In this document: positions 34,467 through 45,943 of the stretch, in pieces
How positions within the stretch are numbered: the first letter of the stretch is position 1
Layout of the letters: each line of letters starts with the position of its first letter
Assembly (NCBI GenBank): GCA_001584585.1
Contig: LSYV01000008.1
Coordinates: 1,311,913 to 1,375,912 of the forward strand
Reading direction: 5' to 3'
Source: Gonium pectorale
Lineage: Eukaryota; Chlorophyta; Chlorophyceae; Chlamydomonadales; Volvocaceae
Length of the DNA: 64,000 bases
Position numbers and translations under genes: made by a program
Notes under the pieces: generated by a model
What the model was told of the DNA's origin: nothing
Seen by the model: only the letters and a program-made list of their open reading frames with translations
Databases searched by the model: none

Positions 34467-34633
34467 TGAAACGCATTTAGAAGCGAAGCGTGGCACTGGG
34501 ATTCAGTAAATAACTCCGCACAAGGAATTTGACGTCAAACGGAAAAGGTAGCAACGGTTACTTGTAGTACGCAGGTCGCTGCCAGAAGGCCACCAGGTCT
34601 CAATTGAAATCTGTTTGAAATCCTTCATAGGCT
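34467..34633. promoter_or_regulatory. Short divergent intergenic region (candidate bidirectional promoter)
   Basis: Only 167 bases separate the ATG of the MATE gene (minus) from the ATG of the methyltransferase gene (plus). Both 5' UTRs and promoters must fit here unless upstream non-coding exons exist. No canonical TATAAA was seen. Confidence 0.5.
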
Positions 34634-37376
34634 ATGGAGGGCGCTGACGAGGCCGAGTTCTTGGAGCTCCTTGTAGCAAACTGCAGGATAGGCGAATGGG
34701 TGGAGCGCATTCGGAAGCGAGGCACGGTGCCTAGGTACGCCTAACCAGGGAGTCGGTTTTCCAACCAAAGACGCCGCCGACGCTTCGATTTCATCCTTCT
34801 AGGCAGAAGCAGGCCCTGATGCTGCTCAAACAGATGGTGGAGAGCCGCAACGCATACGCCGAGGAGGCGCGCCAGGCGGGCGTGGTGCCGCTCTGCACCC
34901 GGATTCTGGGCTTGACAGGTACGCGAGCGCGAGCGCGACCCAGGCGTGCCAGGTTAGGCTAGAGCAGATGCCCGACTCCTCCTCACGCCCCGCCTCCTCC
35001 TCCGCCTCCGCCTGGGCACCCACTGTGCTCAGGTGGTCCCCCCGAGGACCCCTGCCTCGCAGGCAGGTCCCCTCCTGGCGCCTCCATCCACCTCATCTCC
35101 TCCGCGCTCTTACACATGCACCGTCTGCCGGTGCAAGCGCTCGCACAGCACCGCATGCGACCGTGCGCTGGTGCTTGCTGCTGGGTTGTTCAAGGGATCC
35201 TCGCGCCGCCAGCAAGTGCCCTAGCGCATGCACCATGCGCGAATGCCGAAAGGACTAGGTCATGGGCGGTTCAGCAGGCAGACTCGGTGTTAGCTAGCCT
35301 GCGCCCCATCTGTCCCCCTCTGCGCCCGCATGCGCTGCCACTCGGCCTCTCCTTAACACGGCCCTTCTTGCTCTCGCCCCGTTTCGCTTCCTCCCTCGTC
35401 GCGGATCTCGCCTTGTGGCTCTCTTCCGGACGCCTCACCCCGCAGAGGACGAGGAGGTGCTTGACACGTGCTCTGCAATCATAGCGGCCTGCTCGGGGCA
35501 CATGGCGACCGCTGGAAAGGTGGGCGCTCGGCCGGGGTGCGGGCTGGCTCCGTCCGCTCGATCGCACCGCCACCCGGACTGACACGAGCGTCCGGCAACA
35601 CTCCTGCTGATCATCGCCGCCGTGCCGCGAAGCTATTGTGGCGCCTCGCGACCCCACAACACCCAGCAACACCCTGCAACACACACCCCTCCTTCGACTA
35701 CCTCTGGAGCTGGGTCCTACAACATCACTTTCGCGCTTACGCTCGTCGTATGCGTCGTCTCCTTTCCAACACACCCCTCCCCCGCGCCCCCGCTGCAGGC
35801 CAGCACCTACACCTATGACGGCGTTCACGTGCACATCCGCGAGGGTGCCCTGGGCGACGGCCTGGGCGCCAAGGTGTGGATGGTGGCGCACATGCTGTGC
35901 ATGGAGCTGGCCGCACACCGGGGGCGCCTGCTTGCGGGCCGCCGCGTGCTGGAGCTGGGCTCGGGCTGCGGCGTGTGCGGTCTGGCGGCGGCGGCGCTGG
36001 GCGCAGCCAGCGTGGTGCTGAGCGACGTGGAGGGGCCCGTGCTGCGCAACCTGCGGTCCTGCATGCACCTGAACAACCAGCCAGGGCCGGAGTCGGGGCC
36101 CGGGTCGGCTTCGGAGCAGGCGCAGCTGGTAGGCGGCAGCGGCATGGAGCTGGACGTGGGGGAGGAGGCCGGCGGGGGGCCGCTGACGGACGCGGAGCTC
36201 TTCGGGGATGCAGAGGAGGTTGAGGACCTGGACGAGGTGATGGCGGATTTGATGGGCGGCTCGGGCGCGGGATGGGCAGAAGGGCGCGGCGGGCCTGCGG
36301 AGCCGCGGGCGGAGGGTGGGGGAGCGGCAGGCGGCCAGGGGAAGCAGGAGCGGGAGCGGCGCTGGGAGGCTGGCAACACGTCAGTGCGGCTGCTGGATTG
36401 GGCCGAGTCGCAGCGCGCTCTGGACGGCGGGGAGGCGGCGGCAGCGATGTCCGCTCTGTGCATTGGCGGCGGCGGTGATGCGGACGACCTGCCGCCGCGG
36501 CTGCCCCTCTCGGAGCGGTTCCCCGTTATCATCGGCTCGGAGGTGCGGCGGGCAGGAGCCGGGGTCGGGGCGCTGGTGGGGCCGTTGGGCCGCAGGCATT
36601 CTATCGCGCCGGCAGCGAGCAGCACATGCGCAGGTGTGTGTGTGTGCATATGGCACGTGCGCGTGCGCGTTCCACGGCGCGTGACCCCCGGTATCCCCAT
36701 GTGCCGCCATGCGTCGGCGAGCATTGTGCCCCCCGCGCCCCCGCCCCCGCGTGGCCTTTCGGCGAAACCGATATGGGTCGCCCCGGCGCAAGCGGCAGCA
36801 TTTATAGCACGACATCCGTATCGGAGTCTTGTGCGCGAATGCCCGGATTTGATTCGTTCGCCATTCCGTATCATGCAGGTGATGTACGAGCTGGCGCACG
36901 CTGAGCTGGTGGCGGCGGTGGTGAAGCACCGTCTGGCGCCGGGGGGCTGCGCGGTGCTGCACTGCGCGGTGCGGGAGCTCAAGGTGCGCAGCTCGGGTGT
37001 ATGTGCTAAGCTGGGGTGGTGATGCCAATGAAGGGCCAACGGGCAACGGGCTTGCCCGTCACGGTTGAAGCTGCAGTGCTGTCTGTGGTCAGCTTGGTAG
37101 CGGGCTCTGAATCCCCACATCCGACGCCTGCCCGCTGCCAGCTCTTCTGTTCCTCGGGGCCCCTGTGGACAGGTGTTCGAGCACTTTGCGCGTGAGTGCC
37201 GCCGGCGCGGCCTGCGCTACCGGCGCCGCCACGTAACGCCCGCCGCGGCCTTCTCGTTCGAGGGCATCTTGGGGCGCGCCGACGAGTACGAGGGCGGCTT
37301 CCTGCTGATGGCGCTGGACCACGTGGACAGCCCCTGCCAAGAGTGGTACCGGGACGACTGGGAGGAGACTCTGTGA
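34634..37376 (+). CDS. Family-16 (METTL21-like) methyltransferase with N-terminal helical domain
   Basis: Six exons (34634-34734, 34803-34918, 35446-35519, 35799-36542, 36879-36983, 37173-37376) join in phase to 447 residues. Residues 1-97 are helical and resemble armadillo-type repeats (ALMLLKQMVESRNAYAEEAR, then AGVVPLCTRIL). The catalytic part starts near residue 100: GLGAKVWMVAHMLCMELA, motif I RRVLELGSGCGVCGLA with E149 and the GxGxG loop, VVLSDVEG after it, RLLDW, and GSEVMYE around 343-349, matching the [SD]-[DE]-x-x-Y motif of this family. Such enzymes are S-adenosylmethionine-dependent and mostly methylate lysine in translation factors or chaperones. An insert of about 140 acidic, Gly-rich residues separates motif I from the later motifs. 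The substrate cannot be told. The gene is divergent from the MATE gene. Confidence 0.82.
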
Positions 37377-39683
37377 GCGAACGAGCGATCGCGTCGTGAA
37401 TCCATCAGGTTGTGTGCTCAATTTATTTGCAGCAAAAGCAATTCTATCTCTTGTGTCCTATGCATTGTGGAGCGTAGATGACAGGATGGCGAAATGGAGC
37501 GAGGGTCCGTGGGAATAAAGAGCTGCCGATCCTGAAGCCTGCAGGCGCCTTAGTTGGCGGCCACATGGGCGGGTACACTGTGCGCACGTGAGCCGAGCGG
37601 CGCGGGAGCAGGGTGGCACTAGGATCAGAGGAAGCTAGGGACCCTCCGGTCGTCGCATCCTGGCAAGGCGAGGGGGGTGGGTTCTTGTCCGCGAGCGAAC
37701 GAAGCGATGCACGTCTACGATACCTGCGCCGGGATGGATCCGGCATTGAGCGGTGCGTGCCTGGGTAATGCACTTAGCTGCTTGACCTCTTTCTCACGTT
37801 GTGGCTGGCTTGAGCGCGTCAAAGCATGGGCAGACGAATAGCTGAAGCAGGATTTCCTCGAGTCGAGCAAGGACCGTAGGGGTAGGATGACGGAGTGGCT
37901 TGTGCGTAATTGAAAGCACCTGGCCGCACGCCGGGTGCGGTCGCCTGGGCTGCGGCACCCGCTCCTGATGCGAAGAAAGGAGGCGCGCGTGGGAGACATG
38001 CTGGTGGAGCGAGCAAAGTTGCTTTACGAGATCCGGGCATACTGGGCATCCGCCATGCCAGGGTGCATTGTATTTGTCTTTTCGGAACTTGGCAGTGCTA
38101 GCGGTGTGGGAGAGTTGGAATTGGGCAGACGCGAGCCGAGCGGGTTGGGACGAGCGCTGGTCTCAAAGCATTCCCGTTGCCTATGCCATCAGATGCTGGA
38201 GTCGCGACCGATACTCTCATTATTCCCTAGATTGCAGCTTGAGATGAGGGTGCGCATGTCTCTCTTTCGGTCCCTGCGTTTGTCCTCTGCTGACTGTGTG
38301 GAGCGTCCATCATGGTGGGCGCTGATGTCAGCCCGGGCGCAGCCGCGTCGCGCGTCCTGCAGGGCGCAGGGTGCTTCCATCCCTACCTGCACGCTGCCGC
38401 GCTGCTGACGCTCGGTCGTTCCCGCGTGCTGGCTGTTCCAGCTCTCCTTGCGTGATTGTGCGGGATTGAAGAAGCGCGTGTGCGAGGCGCCGTGAGTCGC
38501 ACATTGCGAACACGCGGCGTGCAGTGCAGGCGGCGGTGCCGCGGTACGCCGGCATGACTGGCATACTGCGCTGGCGCGGGCTTGCTCACGGATAATGGGT
38601 CCACACCTCCCAGTTGTCCTCTGCGGGTGCTCGCAGCGCTGCGGCTGGCCGGGCAGTGTGTCATTCCGCCATTGGTATTCTTCAAACGACGGCCCAAGAG
38701 GTGACAGGTACATTCGGTTAGTGGTGGATCTTGATAGCGGAGTGCCCTCACGTAGCTGCATGGGTCCAGTGGCTGGCAAGGCAGGTGAACGCCCGCAGGT
38801 GAGGGGCAAGAGGGCTTGGCCCCTCGCCGTGACCGATGCTGCGCTTCGGCAGCCCAACGTGGCCCTCGATGTTTACTCGGTGCTGATTGGGTCTGAAACG
38901 TCGCATCGGCACCGGCGGCTCCCTCCCATGCGTGTTTCAAGAGGGCGGCACGTGCATCCGTGCCCGCCTCACATGCGTCTTGGCGCAAGGAGCGATGGCT
39001 TCAGAAACGCATGCGTCCTTCTGTAGTGCTGTGCGTTGCGTGATGAGGAGCTGATGACGTAGGGTGAGCCGCTTGTAAGGGCATCCATTCGTACTAGAAT
39101 GTATTTAAAGGTTAAGCGTTTGGAAGCGGGCAGCAAGTTCGGCAGAGGATGTCAGAACGCTCACGGTGCCCTAGCTTGTTTGTGTGAGTGTCAAGACACA
39201 TTTGGACTCTCGGCGCAGCCGTACAGCTAAGCAAGCTTGACAGCTGGGACCCTCCTACTGGTGCCTTACTAAAGTTTTCGGCAGCGGACGGTGGTGTCCT
39301 AAGTGAATCACTATTGTTCGCAACCCCATTTCGTGGTGCTTGCCAAATCAAGTGCCCCAGGTTCCGTGCGGACCGCACATCCCGCTCAGAGCCCATGTAG
39401 GGTGTCTTGCCGCTTCCGGACCCTTGCCCCAGCTCCGGCAGGTGACTAACTGTGCCTCACACGCAATGCACCACGCCTGCAACAATGTCCGCAGGTGTGT
39501 GAGCACGATTCCGCGGCGGCGGTCAGTATATACAAACGAGAATACAACCAAAGTGGTCAAGGAGCATTCCAGCCCTCGAGACACTGTTCGTACAGCACAC
39601 TTCAACTGTACCCGGACGTACCCAGGTCCGCTACCGTGCCGGCCAGCATGCGTCGTGCTGAGTCGATGTGGGTGTCCAAAGAG
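37377..39683. other. Intergenic region
   Basis: Downstream of the methyltransferase gene and left of the foldback element. No exon chain, repeat or RNA gene is supported. Confidence 0.5.
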
Positions 39684-40104
39684 CTAAAAAAGTGAAAACT
39701 TCGTCCTGGGACAGCCAGTGTGCTAACGCCCAGCGGTCCAACCGACTGCCCCGACCACCCAACCGCTCCATGTAACGACCAACGGCCCAACGGATTGCGC
39801 AGTTGCCCCACCAACGGACCCGGGCCCATCCGGAAAACACACTGAGCAGCTAGTCTGGCCGAAGAGCTGCCTGTGCGAAGTCCTGAAGGCCAGGGGCCCA
39901 CCTGCCCAGGTTGATTCGGGTGCCCACAACTTAACATGCGTCGATGTATGGCGTTGTCGTGCATGAGCCCATGTCGTGCAGCAGGCGCCAGGCCCAGCGT
40001 ACCAGTGACTGGCACCGAATGTCCAGGAGCCGGGCCCGCCCAGGGGCCTGTCATGTGCCTTCTCTGGTTTCCGGGCTGCACTGTGCATCGCCGCAGCCAC
40101 CCCA

Positions 40105-40194
40105 GCACTCCCATTGCCGCCTGTGGCTTGTCCCCTGCCGCCTCCTCTGGCACTCCCATTGCCGCCTGTGGCTTGTCCCCTGCCGCCTCCTCTG
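40105..40194. repeat. 45-bp tandem duplication
   Basis: Two adjacent near-identical 45-base copies beginning GCACTCCCATTGCCGCCTGT, inside the foldback element. Confidence 0.85.
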
Positions 40195-40893
40195 CCTGAA
40201 CTCATTCTGCCTGAACCCTACCCTGCGCTGAGGGGGCAGGGCATACCTGCTGCGTGCTGCTCATGCTAGATGCCAGGGCCCTCAGTGCCGCATCTGCTGG
40301 GCTTTAGGCGCCGATGTATGTATGCAGCTAAGTGTGTTTAACAAGGATACAGAACAAGAAACCAGGTGTGTATGGATGGGGGCTATCTTCGCTGGCGTCT
40401 CCCCCCTAGCGCCAGGACAACGTGGGTACCCCATATGCGCTCCGCGACCCTCCCCACCTAATCCAACAGCGGCACCTGAAGTGCACCGCACCACACGTCA
40501 CTTTACACGATGGCGGAGGGGCGGAGGGGATCCCGAAGCCGTAGCCGCGGGGACATCCGGACTGCTATATCTCGCCCGAGGTGAACCGACGCCTAAGATA
40601 CGTATTTGGACATGGACGGGCTGTGTATAGGACGGATTAATGTCCCACGTTTGGCCCACGATTGCCTAACAGCCTCCCTTGCCAAAGTCCAGCACCAACC
40701 AGCACATGGCACAGCTAGCCCCACTCGGTCGGGCTACCAACAGCCACACTCTTTTTGCTTACCCATACGCATCACGTACGCCCAGCACGCAGCTCCCCGT
40801 CGGCAGATGCCCAACTGTCTGCACGTTGCGGGAGGGGGCGCATGCAGCCGTACAGCCATCCGTGGTTGGGCCTGGGTCCGTTGGTGGGGCAGC

Positions 40894-40930
40894 TCGCCTC
40901 TCCGCCTGTAACCTTTCCACAGAAAAAAAA
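40894..40930 (+). mobile_element. Minimal 5'-truncated LINE tail (about 37 bp)
   Basis: CGCCTCTCCGCCTGTAACCT then TTCCACAG and A8 repeats the 3' terminus of the retrotransposon at 16498-16533. The other arm of the foldback element lacks exactly this stretch, so it is a later insertion of a nearly complete 5' truncation. Confidence 0.7.
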
Positions 40931-41051
40931 CTGCGCCATCCGTTGGGGCGTTGGCCGTCACATGGAGCGGTTGGGTGGTCGGGGCAGTCAGTTGGACCGT
41001 TGGTCATTAGCGCACTGGCTGTCCCAGGATGAAGGGTACACTATTTTTTAG

Positions 41052-41829
41052 AGCATGAACTGACAGCTAACAGAAAAAATCTGCGAAGAAAGGAGCCTAC
41101 CTGCTGTCAAAGCGCCTTGCTGATGGAGTATGCCCCAACCGGGAGGGCCCTTCTGCTCGTCTCCTCCGCCCGCCATGTCTTGTACCCAAAAGCCCTGTAA
41201 CCAAGTGCCTTGTACCAAAGTGCCTACCTGGGCGGGGGCAACTTCCCTCTTGCTCTTGCTAAGAGTTCAAAGCCCCATTTGCTATTACCGTGAAGGGATG
41301 CTGAGCGTCCCACGGATACCAGCCGACTGGTACTGCATAAGCTCCCACATACATGCTTTCAGCGAATAGTCTCCGACTGAGTGAAGGTATGTTACAAAGG
41401 GTCTTAGCGCCCCATCGGAGCCTGCTTGAAACAAGCCAGGACACAGTCACAGATCGAACTGAGAGCCCAAGAAGTTGCCAGGCGAATTGGTCACGGCGCA
41501 ACCATGTGCACATGAACAAACCCATGCGCATCCCACATTCAGTTTTGCACGGCGTGGCTTTCAACACATGAAAGCCAGGCGTTTGATGTTAAGTTGCTCA
41601 CCAAAACGCTGAAACAAGGTTCTGTACGGAATGCAAGGTAGCGGACAGGCGTACGGCACGAAAAACTGTAACCTGCCACACAACGAAGGCCCTACGCCCA
41701 CTAAGCGGAAATGCCCGAGCATGGCGCCGACTGCGGACCTCAGCCCTCCATGAGACTACTATGCAAGCGTATGCTTATTCATGCGGCAGCACGACTGCCG
41801 GCGCAATACCGCGCCACCGTGTGTTCCGC
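41052..41829 (+). repeat. Intergenic region with R1 fragment (41136-41260)
   Basis: 41136-41260 resembles the distal part of dispersed repeat R1: CCGGGAGGGCCCTTCTGCTC and a CCCGCCATGTCTTGTAC match 21027-21080. TTACA at 41392-41396 reads TGTAA on the minus strand and could serve the lectin gene, 434 bases past its stop. Nothing else is supported. Confidence 0.45.
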
Positions 41830-44800
41830 TTAAGTGCACTTCCACCTGCAGATCTGAGACACCTTCTGCTCGCAGCCCTGCAGCAGCGGGTGTCCCTCCT
41901 GGCTGAGCAGGTGGCAGCGGCGGCCGTGCTCCAGGACGGGGGGCTTGTTGACCCAGCACGTGTCCTTGCAGTTGGTGCACAGCAGCTGGTAGGCGGCAGC
42001 GGCATCGTCTGTGGGATTCGGGATGGAGCCGTTAGGTTATATCGGGGTTTGGTGGATTACTTTTGCGGACAAAAGTAATCCGTATATGGAGTGACACTCC
42101 TCCGTACATGGAGTGACAGTGAGTGCTGGGCTACTTCCTACGTCACTGAGAGATCGAGGGCCGGCCATGCAAATATGCAGCCCGGTCCTCAGGATGATGT
42201 CACTAGGCGCCAAGTAAGCCGGGCGATGCGTTATGCTGCGCGTCGGATCAACAACATGGGCTGTTGTTGAGTCATGCCTGGCTGGCACGGCGGCTTTGGC
42301 CACACAAGGAAGCCCCAAAGGCGTCAGCGTGAAAGCTACATACAAACACTGACGTGCGCCGCTCAGCAACATGCTTACCTCCGGACAGCGGGCTGAGCTC
42401 TCCGTGCAGTTCGTCATTGCAGTACTTCACGGCATCATCGTACGTCTTCTGGCCCTTGCTGATGGCATTGAACACCTTGTAGCAGTAGCCGTCCTTGCCC
42501 ATGTGAAAGTCCTTGCACACGGGCTTGGGCTCCGGCTTGGGGGTGGGCTTGGGGCACTTCTTGCACACGTAGCTGACCTTTTGCTCACAGCCCTGCAGCA
42601 GCGGGTGCCCCTCCTGGCTCAGCAGGTGGCAGCGCCGGCCGTGCTCCAGGACGGGGGGCTTGTTGACCCAGCACGTGTCCTTGCGCTTGGTGCACAGCTC
42701 GTACATAGCGTCGTTCTCGGCGCCTGCAGTTAAGGGTGGGTTCGCAGGAAGAGGATGCGGGAGCCCGCAAGGGCAGTGAGGCCGGCTGTTGGGCGTCCAT
42801 TCGTCTCAGGTACCGCATCCTCCAGGTGCAACTGCTAGAAGTGTGTGCAATACGATTGTGACGTGCAAGCGAGACTACAGACGAGGCCACAGACGGTGGC
42901 CTCGTGCTGGGTTGTAACTGCTGTATGATGCTACCCCAGGGGGCGCTTTTGGCAGCCTTACATGGATCCTTGCTGTAGCCCGCCAGCTCGCCGCCCTTGG
43001 CAATGCAGGACTTGAGGGCCTCATCCCAGTCGACCTGGCCGTTGCGAAGTGCGTTGAAGACCTCATACTCGCAGCCATCCTTGGCGGTATGCTTGTAGGA
43101 GTCCGGCTTCGGAGTGGGGTGCGGGTCCGGCTTGAGGGTGGGCTTGGGGGTGGGGTGCGGGTCCGGCTTGGGGGTAGGCTTGGGAGTAGGGTCCGGCTTG
43201 GGGGTAGGCTTGGGAGTAGGCTCCGGCTTGGGGGTGGGCTTGGGGGTGGGCTTGGGAGTCGGCTCCGGCTTGGGGGTAGGCTTGGGAGTCGGCTCCGGCT
43301 TGGGGGTAGGCTTGGGAGTCGGCTCCGGCTTGGAAGTGGGCTTGGGGGTGGGCTCCGGCTTGGGGGTGGGCTTGGGGCACTTCTTGCACACGTAGCTGAC
43401 CTTTTGGTGGCATCCCTGCAGCAGCGGATGTCCCTCCTGGCTCAGCAGATGGCAGCGGCGGCCGTGCTCCAGGACGGGGGCCTTGTTTACCCAGCACGTG
43501 TCCTTGCGCTTGGTGCACAGCTCGTACATGGCGTCGTTCTCGGCGCCTGAGTAGTGCACAGCGGGAGTAGGCTAAGTGAGTTGTACGAGGGAAGCTAGGA
43601 CAAGGTGAGGGCCCGTTTCTTTCCCGGCTTGATGGATGTCAGGTAACTGTTAACGGTATTGCGTGCACGTGGGCACGTGAGGATTGGGGACCTGCTTGCA
43701 GCCAGGGCACCTCCTGCATGAAGCCCTATTGTGGCTAAACCGCGAGGCGCTCCCACGCATAAGGGATAAGGCAGCCATGCCAATGAGGCGCTCCGGGGGG
43801 ACTTACATGGATCCTTGCTGTAACTTGCAAGCTCGCCACCCTTGGCAGCGCAGGACGCGACGGCCTCATCCCAATCGGCCTGGCCGCCGATAAGAGCGTT
43901 GAAGACCTCGTACTCGCAGCCGTCCTTGCCAACATGCTTATCTGGCTTCGGCTCGGGCTTGGGAGTGGGCTTGGGGGTGGGGTGCGGCTCCGGCTTGGGG
44001 GTGGGCTTGAGAGTGGGCTCCGGCTTGGGGGTGGGCTTGGGGGTGGGCTCCGGCTTGGGGGTGGGCTTGGGGCACTTCTTGCACACGTAGCTGACCTTCT
44101 GGTGGCAGCCCTGCAGCAGCGGATGTCCCTCCTGGCTCAGCAGGTGGCAGCGGCGGCCGTGCTCCAGGACGGGCGGCTTGTTCAACCAGCACGTATCCTT
44201 GCGCTTGGTGCACAGCTCGTACATAGCGTCGTTCTCGGCGCCTGGGGAGCGCGCAGCGGGCGGGAGAAGGCAAAGGGAGGTGGGTGAGGACAGCTTGGCC
44301 AATGGCAAAGGCCAACCTCCGAGGGTTAATCTGACATAAACACCGTTGGGCCCTGACAATCTTCAAACGCAGCCTAACGGGTGTCAGGTGTGACTTCGAG
44401 AGTATGCGCGCAGCCAAGGCAGCTCCTGCGCGGAACCGAGTGTGGGTTGTTTCATCACGATGGGCGCCCACGCATAAAGGGTAAGGTCAACCATATCAAT
44501 GAGGCGCTCCGGGGGGACTTACATGGATCCTTGCTGTAACTTGCAAGCTCGCCACCCTTGGCAGCGCAGGACGCGACGGCCTCATCCCAATCGGCCTGGC
44601 CGCCGATAAGAGCGTTGAAGACCTCGTACTCGCAGCCGTCCTTGCCAACATGCTTGTCTGGCTTCGGCTCGGGCTTGGGAGTGGGCTTGGGGGTGGGGTG
44701 CGGCTCCGGCTTGGGGGTGGGGTGCGGATCCGGCTTGGGGGTGGGCTTGGCGGTGGGCTCCGGCTTGGGGGTGGGCTTGGAGCACTTCTTGCACACGTAG

Positions 44801-45814
44801 CTGACCTTTTGGTGGCAGCCCTGCAGCAGCGGCTTCCCCTCCTGGCTCAGCAGGTGGCAGCGCTGGCCGTGCTCCAGGACGGGCGGCTTGTTCAGCCAGC
44901 ACGTGTCCTTGCGCTTGGTGCACAGCTCGTACATGGCGTCGTTCTCGGCGCCTGGGGTGCACGCAGCGGGAATCGGGTAAGCCAAAGGTGCGGGCCCAAG
45001 AGGGGCAGTCAGGCGGGCTGCCGGGGGCCCGGCCCTGCTGTTCAAAGATGGCGCATGCGTGCATGAAGGTAACGTGTGCGAGCTTGTTTATCTGCAGGGG
45101 CTGTTCCCGTCATCCCCGGCGCCTCAGACGATTAGGGCGAAGGATCTCCAGCAACGGGGCTCCCGCCGTCACGTAGGCAAGGCCGGATCGGGTGCGAAAG
45201 AGGGTGCCCCAGGGGTTGTACTAGCGAGCATGAGGCTACAGCGCACACATGCAGTGAAGGAGCCAGGCATCCGCGAACCAACCTAACCGGCCGTCGCTGG
45301 CTTATCTCTCATCATGGGGAAATCCATACGCTCCTCTTATCCCTGCTTGCATACAGTGGAGCTTCCTCGCCCCGCGGCGGGTTACCGTGCGCGACTTACA
45401 TGGATCCTTGCTGTAACTGGCAAGCTCGCCGCCCTTGGCAGCGCAGGATGCGACAGCCTCGTCCCACTCGGCCTGGCCGCCGCTAACAGCGTTGAAGACC
45501 TCGTACTCGCAGCCGTCCTTGCCAGTGTGCTTGAAGGGCGCTGCGGAGGCAGGGTCGCAACGAGACATATGCAGCGTAAAGCGGATAGGAGCTCCACAAG
45601 CATAGGACACTATGGCAACATCCGATGGCGCCGCAGGAATTGTGAGCATGCAAGCAGCGGCATGGACGGCCGAAACCAGTGCGAAGCAAGTGCACCTCCC
45701 AGGAATGGCCCACCCTGCCCGCCTTGCCCCATCAAACTTACTACTCGTGGCAGATGCCAATGTTGTAAGAAGCAGGAGCGCTGCAGCAGCGCAGGCAAGG
45801 CGTGGCGCCATCAT
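41830..45814 (-). CDS. Secreted protein with five C-type-lectin-like domains
   Basis: Seven exons (45742-45814, 45400-45540, 44523-44951, 43807-44241, 42962-43546, 42379-42723, 41830-42008) join to 728 residues. Exon 1 is a signal peptide ([20 protein letters not shown]). Each lectin-like domain spans two exons: a first half such as [20 protein letters not shown] with [12 protein letters not shown], and a second half with [44 protein letters not shown]. The WxEA..C..GGxLA and C..L..C....YVC patterns are those of the fold. Domains are joined by Pro/Lys linkers of KPTPKPEP repeats, longest in the exon at 42962-43546. Canonical calcium/sugar motifs (EPN or QPD, WND) are not seen, so sugar binding is uncertain. 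Every intron is phase 1. Exons at 44523 and 43807 are almost identical. Likely extracellular or wall-associated. The last domain is divergent and ends CRWKCT. Confidence 0.82.
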
Positions 45815-45937
45815 GGTGCCAAGGGTCGTGTCCCTCGTGACAAAGTTCAAGGAAGTGAGAGCCGGGCACGGCTAAAATGCCTGACCTCAAAGTAGCTTCG
45901 ATGTAAGATGTACTTAACATACCGTGGAGCTCCGCCT

Positions 45938-45943
45938 TTATAG
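45938..45943 (-). promoter_or_regulatory. TATA box of the lectin-domain gene
   Basis: CTATAAAGG reads on the minus strand about 125 bases upstream of the ATG at 45812-45814. Position and sequence fit a core promoter; the start site is not determined. Confidence 0.45.

Larger units (their letters stand above)
39684..41051. mobile_element. 1.37-kb foldback (long inverted-repeat) element
   Basis: The left arm 39684-39836 and the right arm about 40863-41051 are reverse complements over about 150 bases, e.g. CGGTTGGGTGGTCGGGGCAG and ACTGGCTGTCCCAGGA in the right arm match the left arm with few changes. Both ends finish in CTAAAAAA / TTTTTTAG. The right arm is interrupted by a 37-base retrotransposon tail (40894-40930). 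The interior holds a 45-bp tandem duplication and no recognisable transposase, so it looks like a non-autonomous DNA transposon. Target-site duplication is not certain; AG on both sides is possible. Confidence 0.65.

Noticed and set aside
35825..37120. 431-residue minus-strand ORF opposite the methyltransferase gene
   Set aside because: Pro/Ser/Arg/Thr-rich antisense shadow of a GC-rich coding exon.
39723..40205. Minus-strand ORF with Gly/Arg repeats in the foldback element
   Set aside because: The repeats come only from the 45-bp tandem duplication; there are no other coding signs.
43100..43380. Regularly spaced repeats resembling a minisatellite or CRISPR array
   Set aside because: They are in-frame coding repeats of the Pro/Lys linker, with no unique spacers and in a eukaryotic gene.
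43089..43550. Gly/Val/Leu-repeat ORF on the plus strand
   Set aside because: Antisense of the KPTPKPEP linker-coding repeats of the lectin gene.
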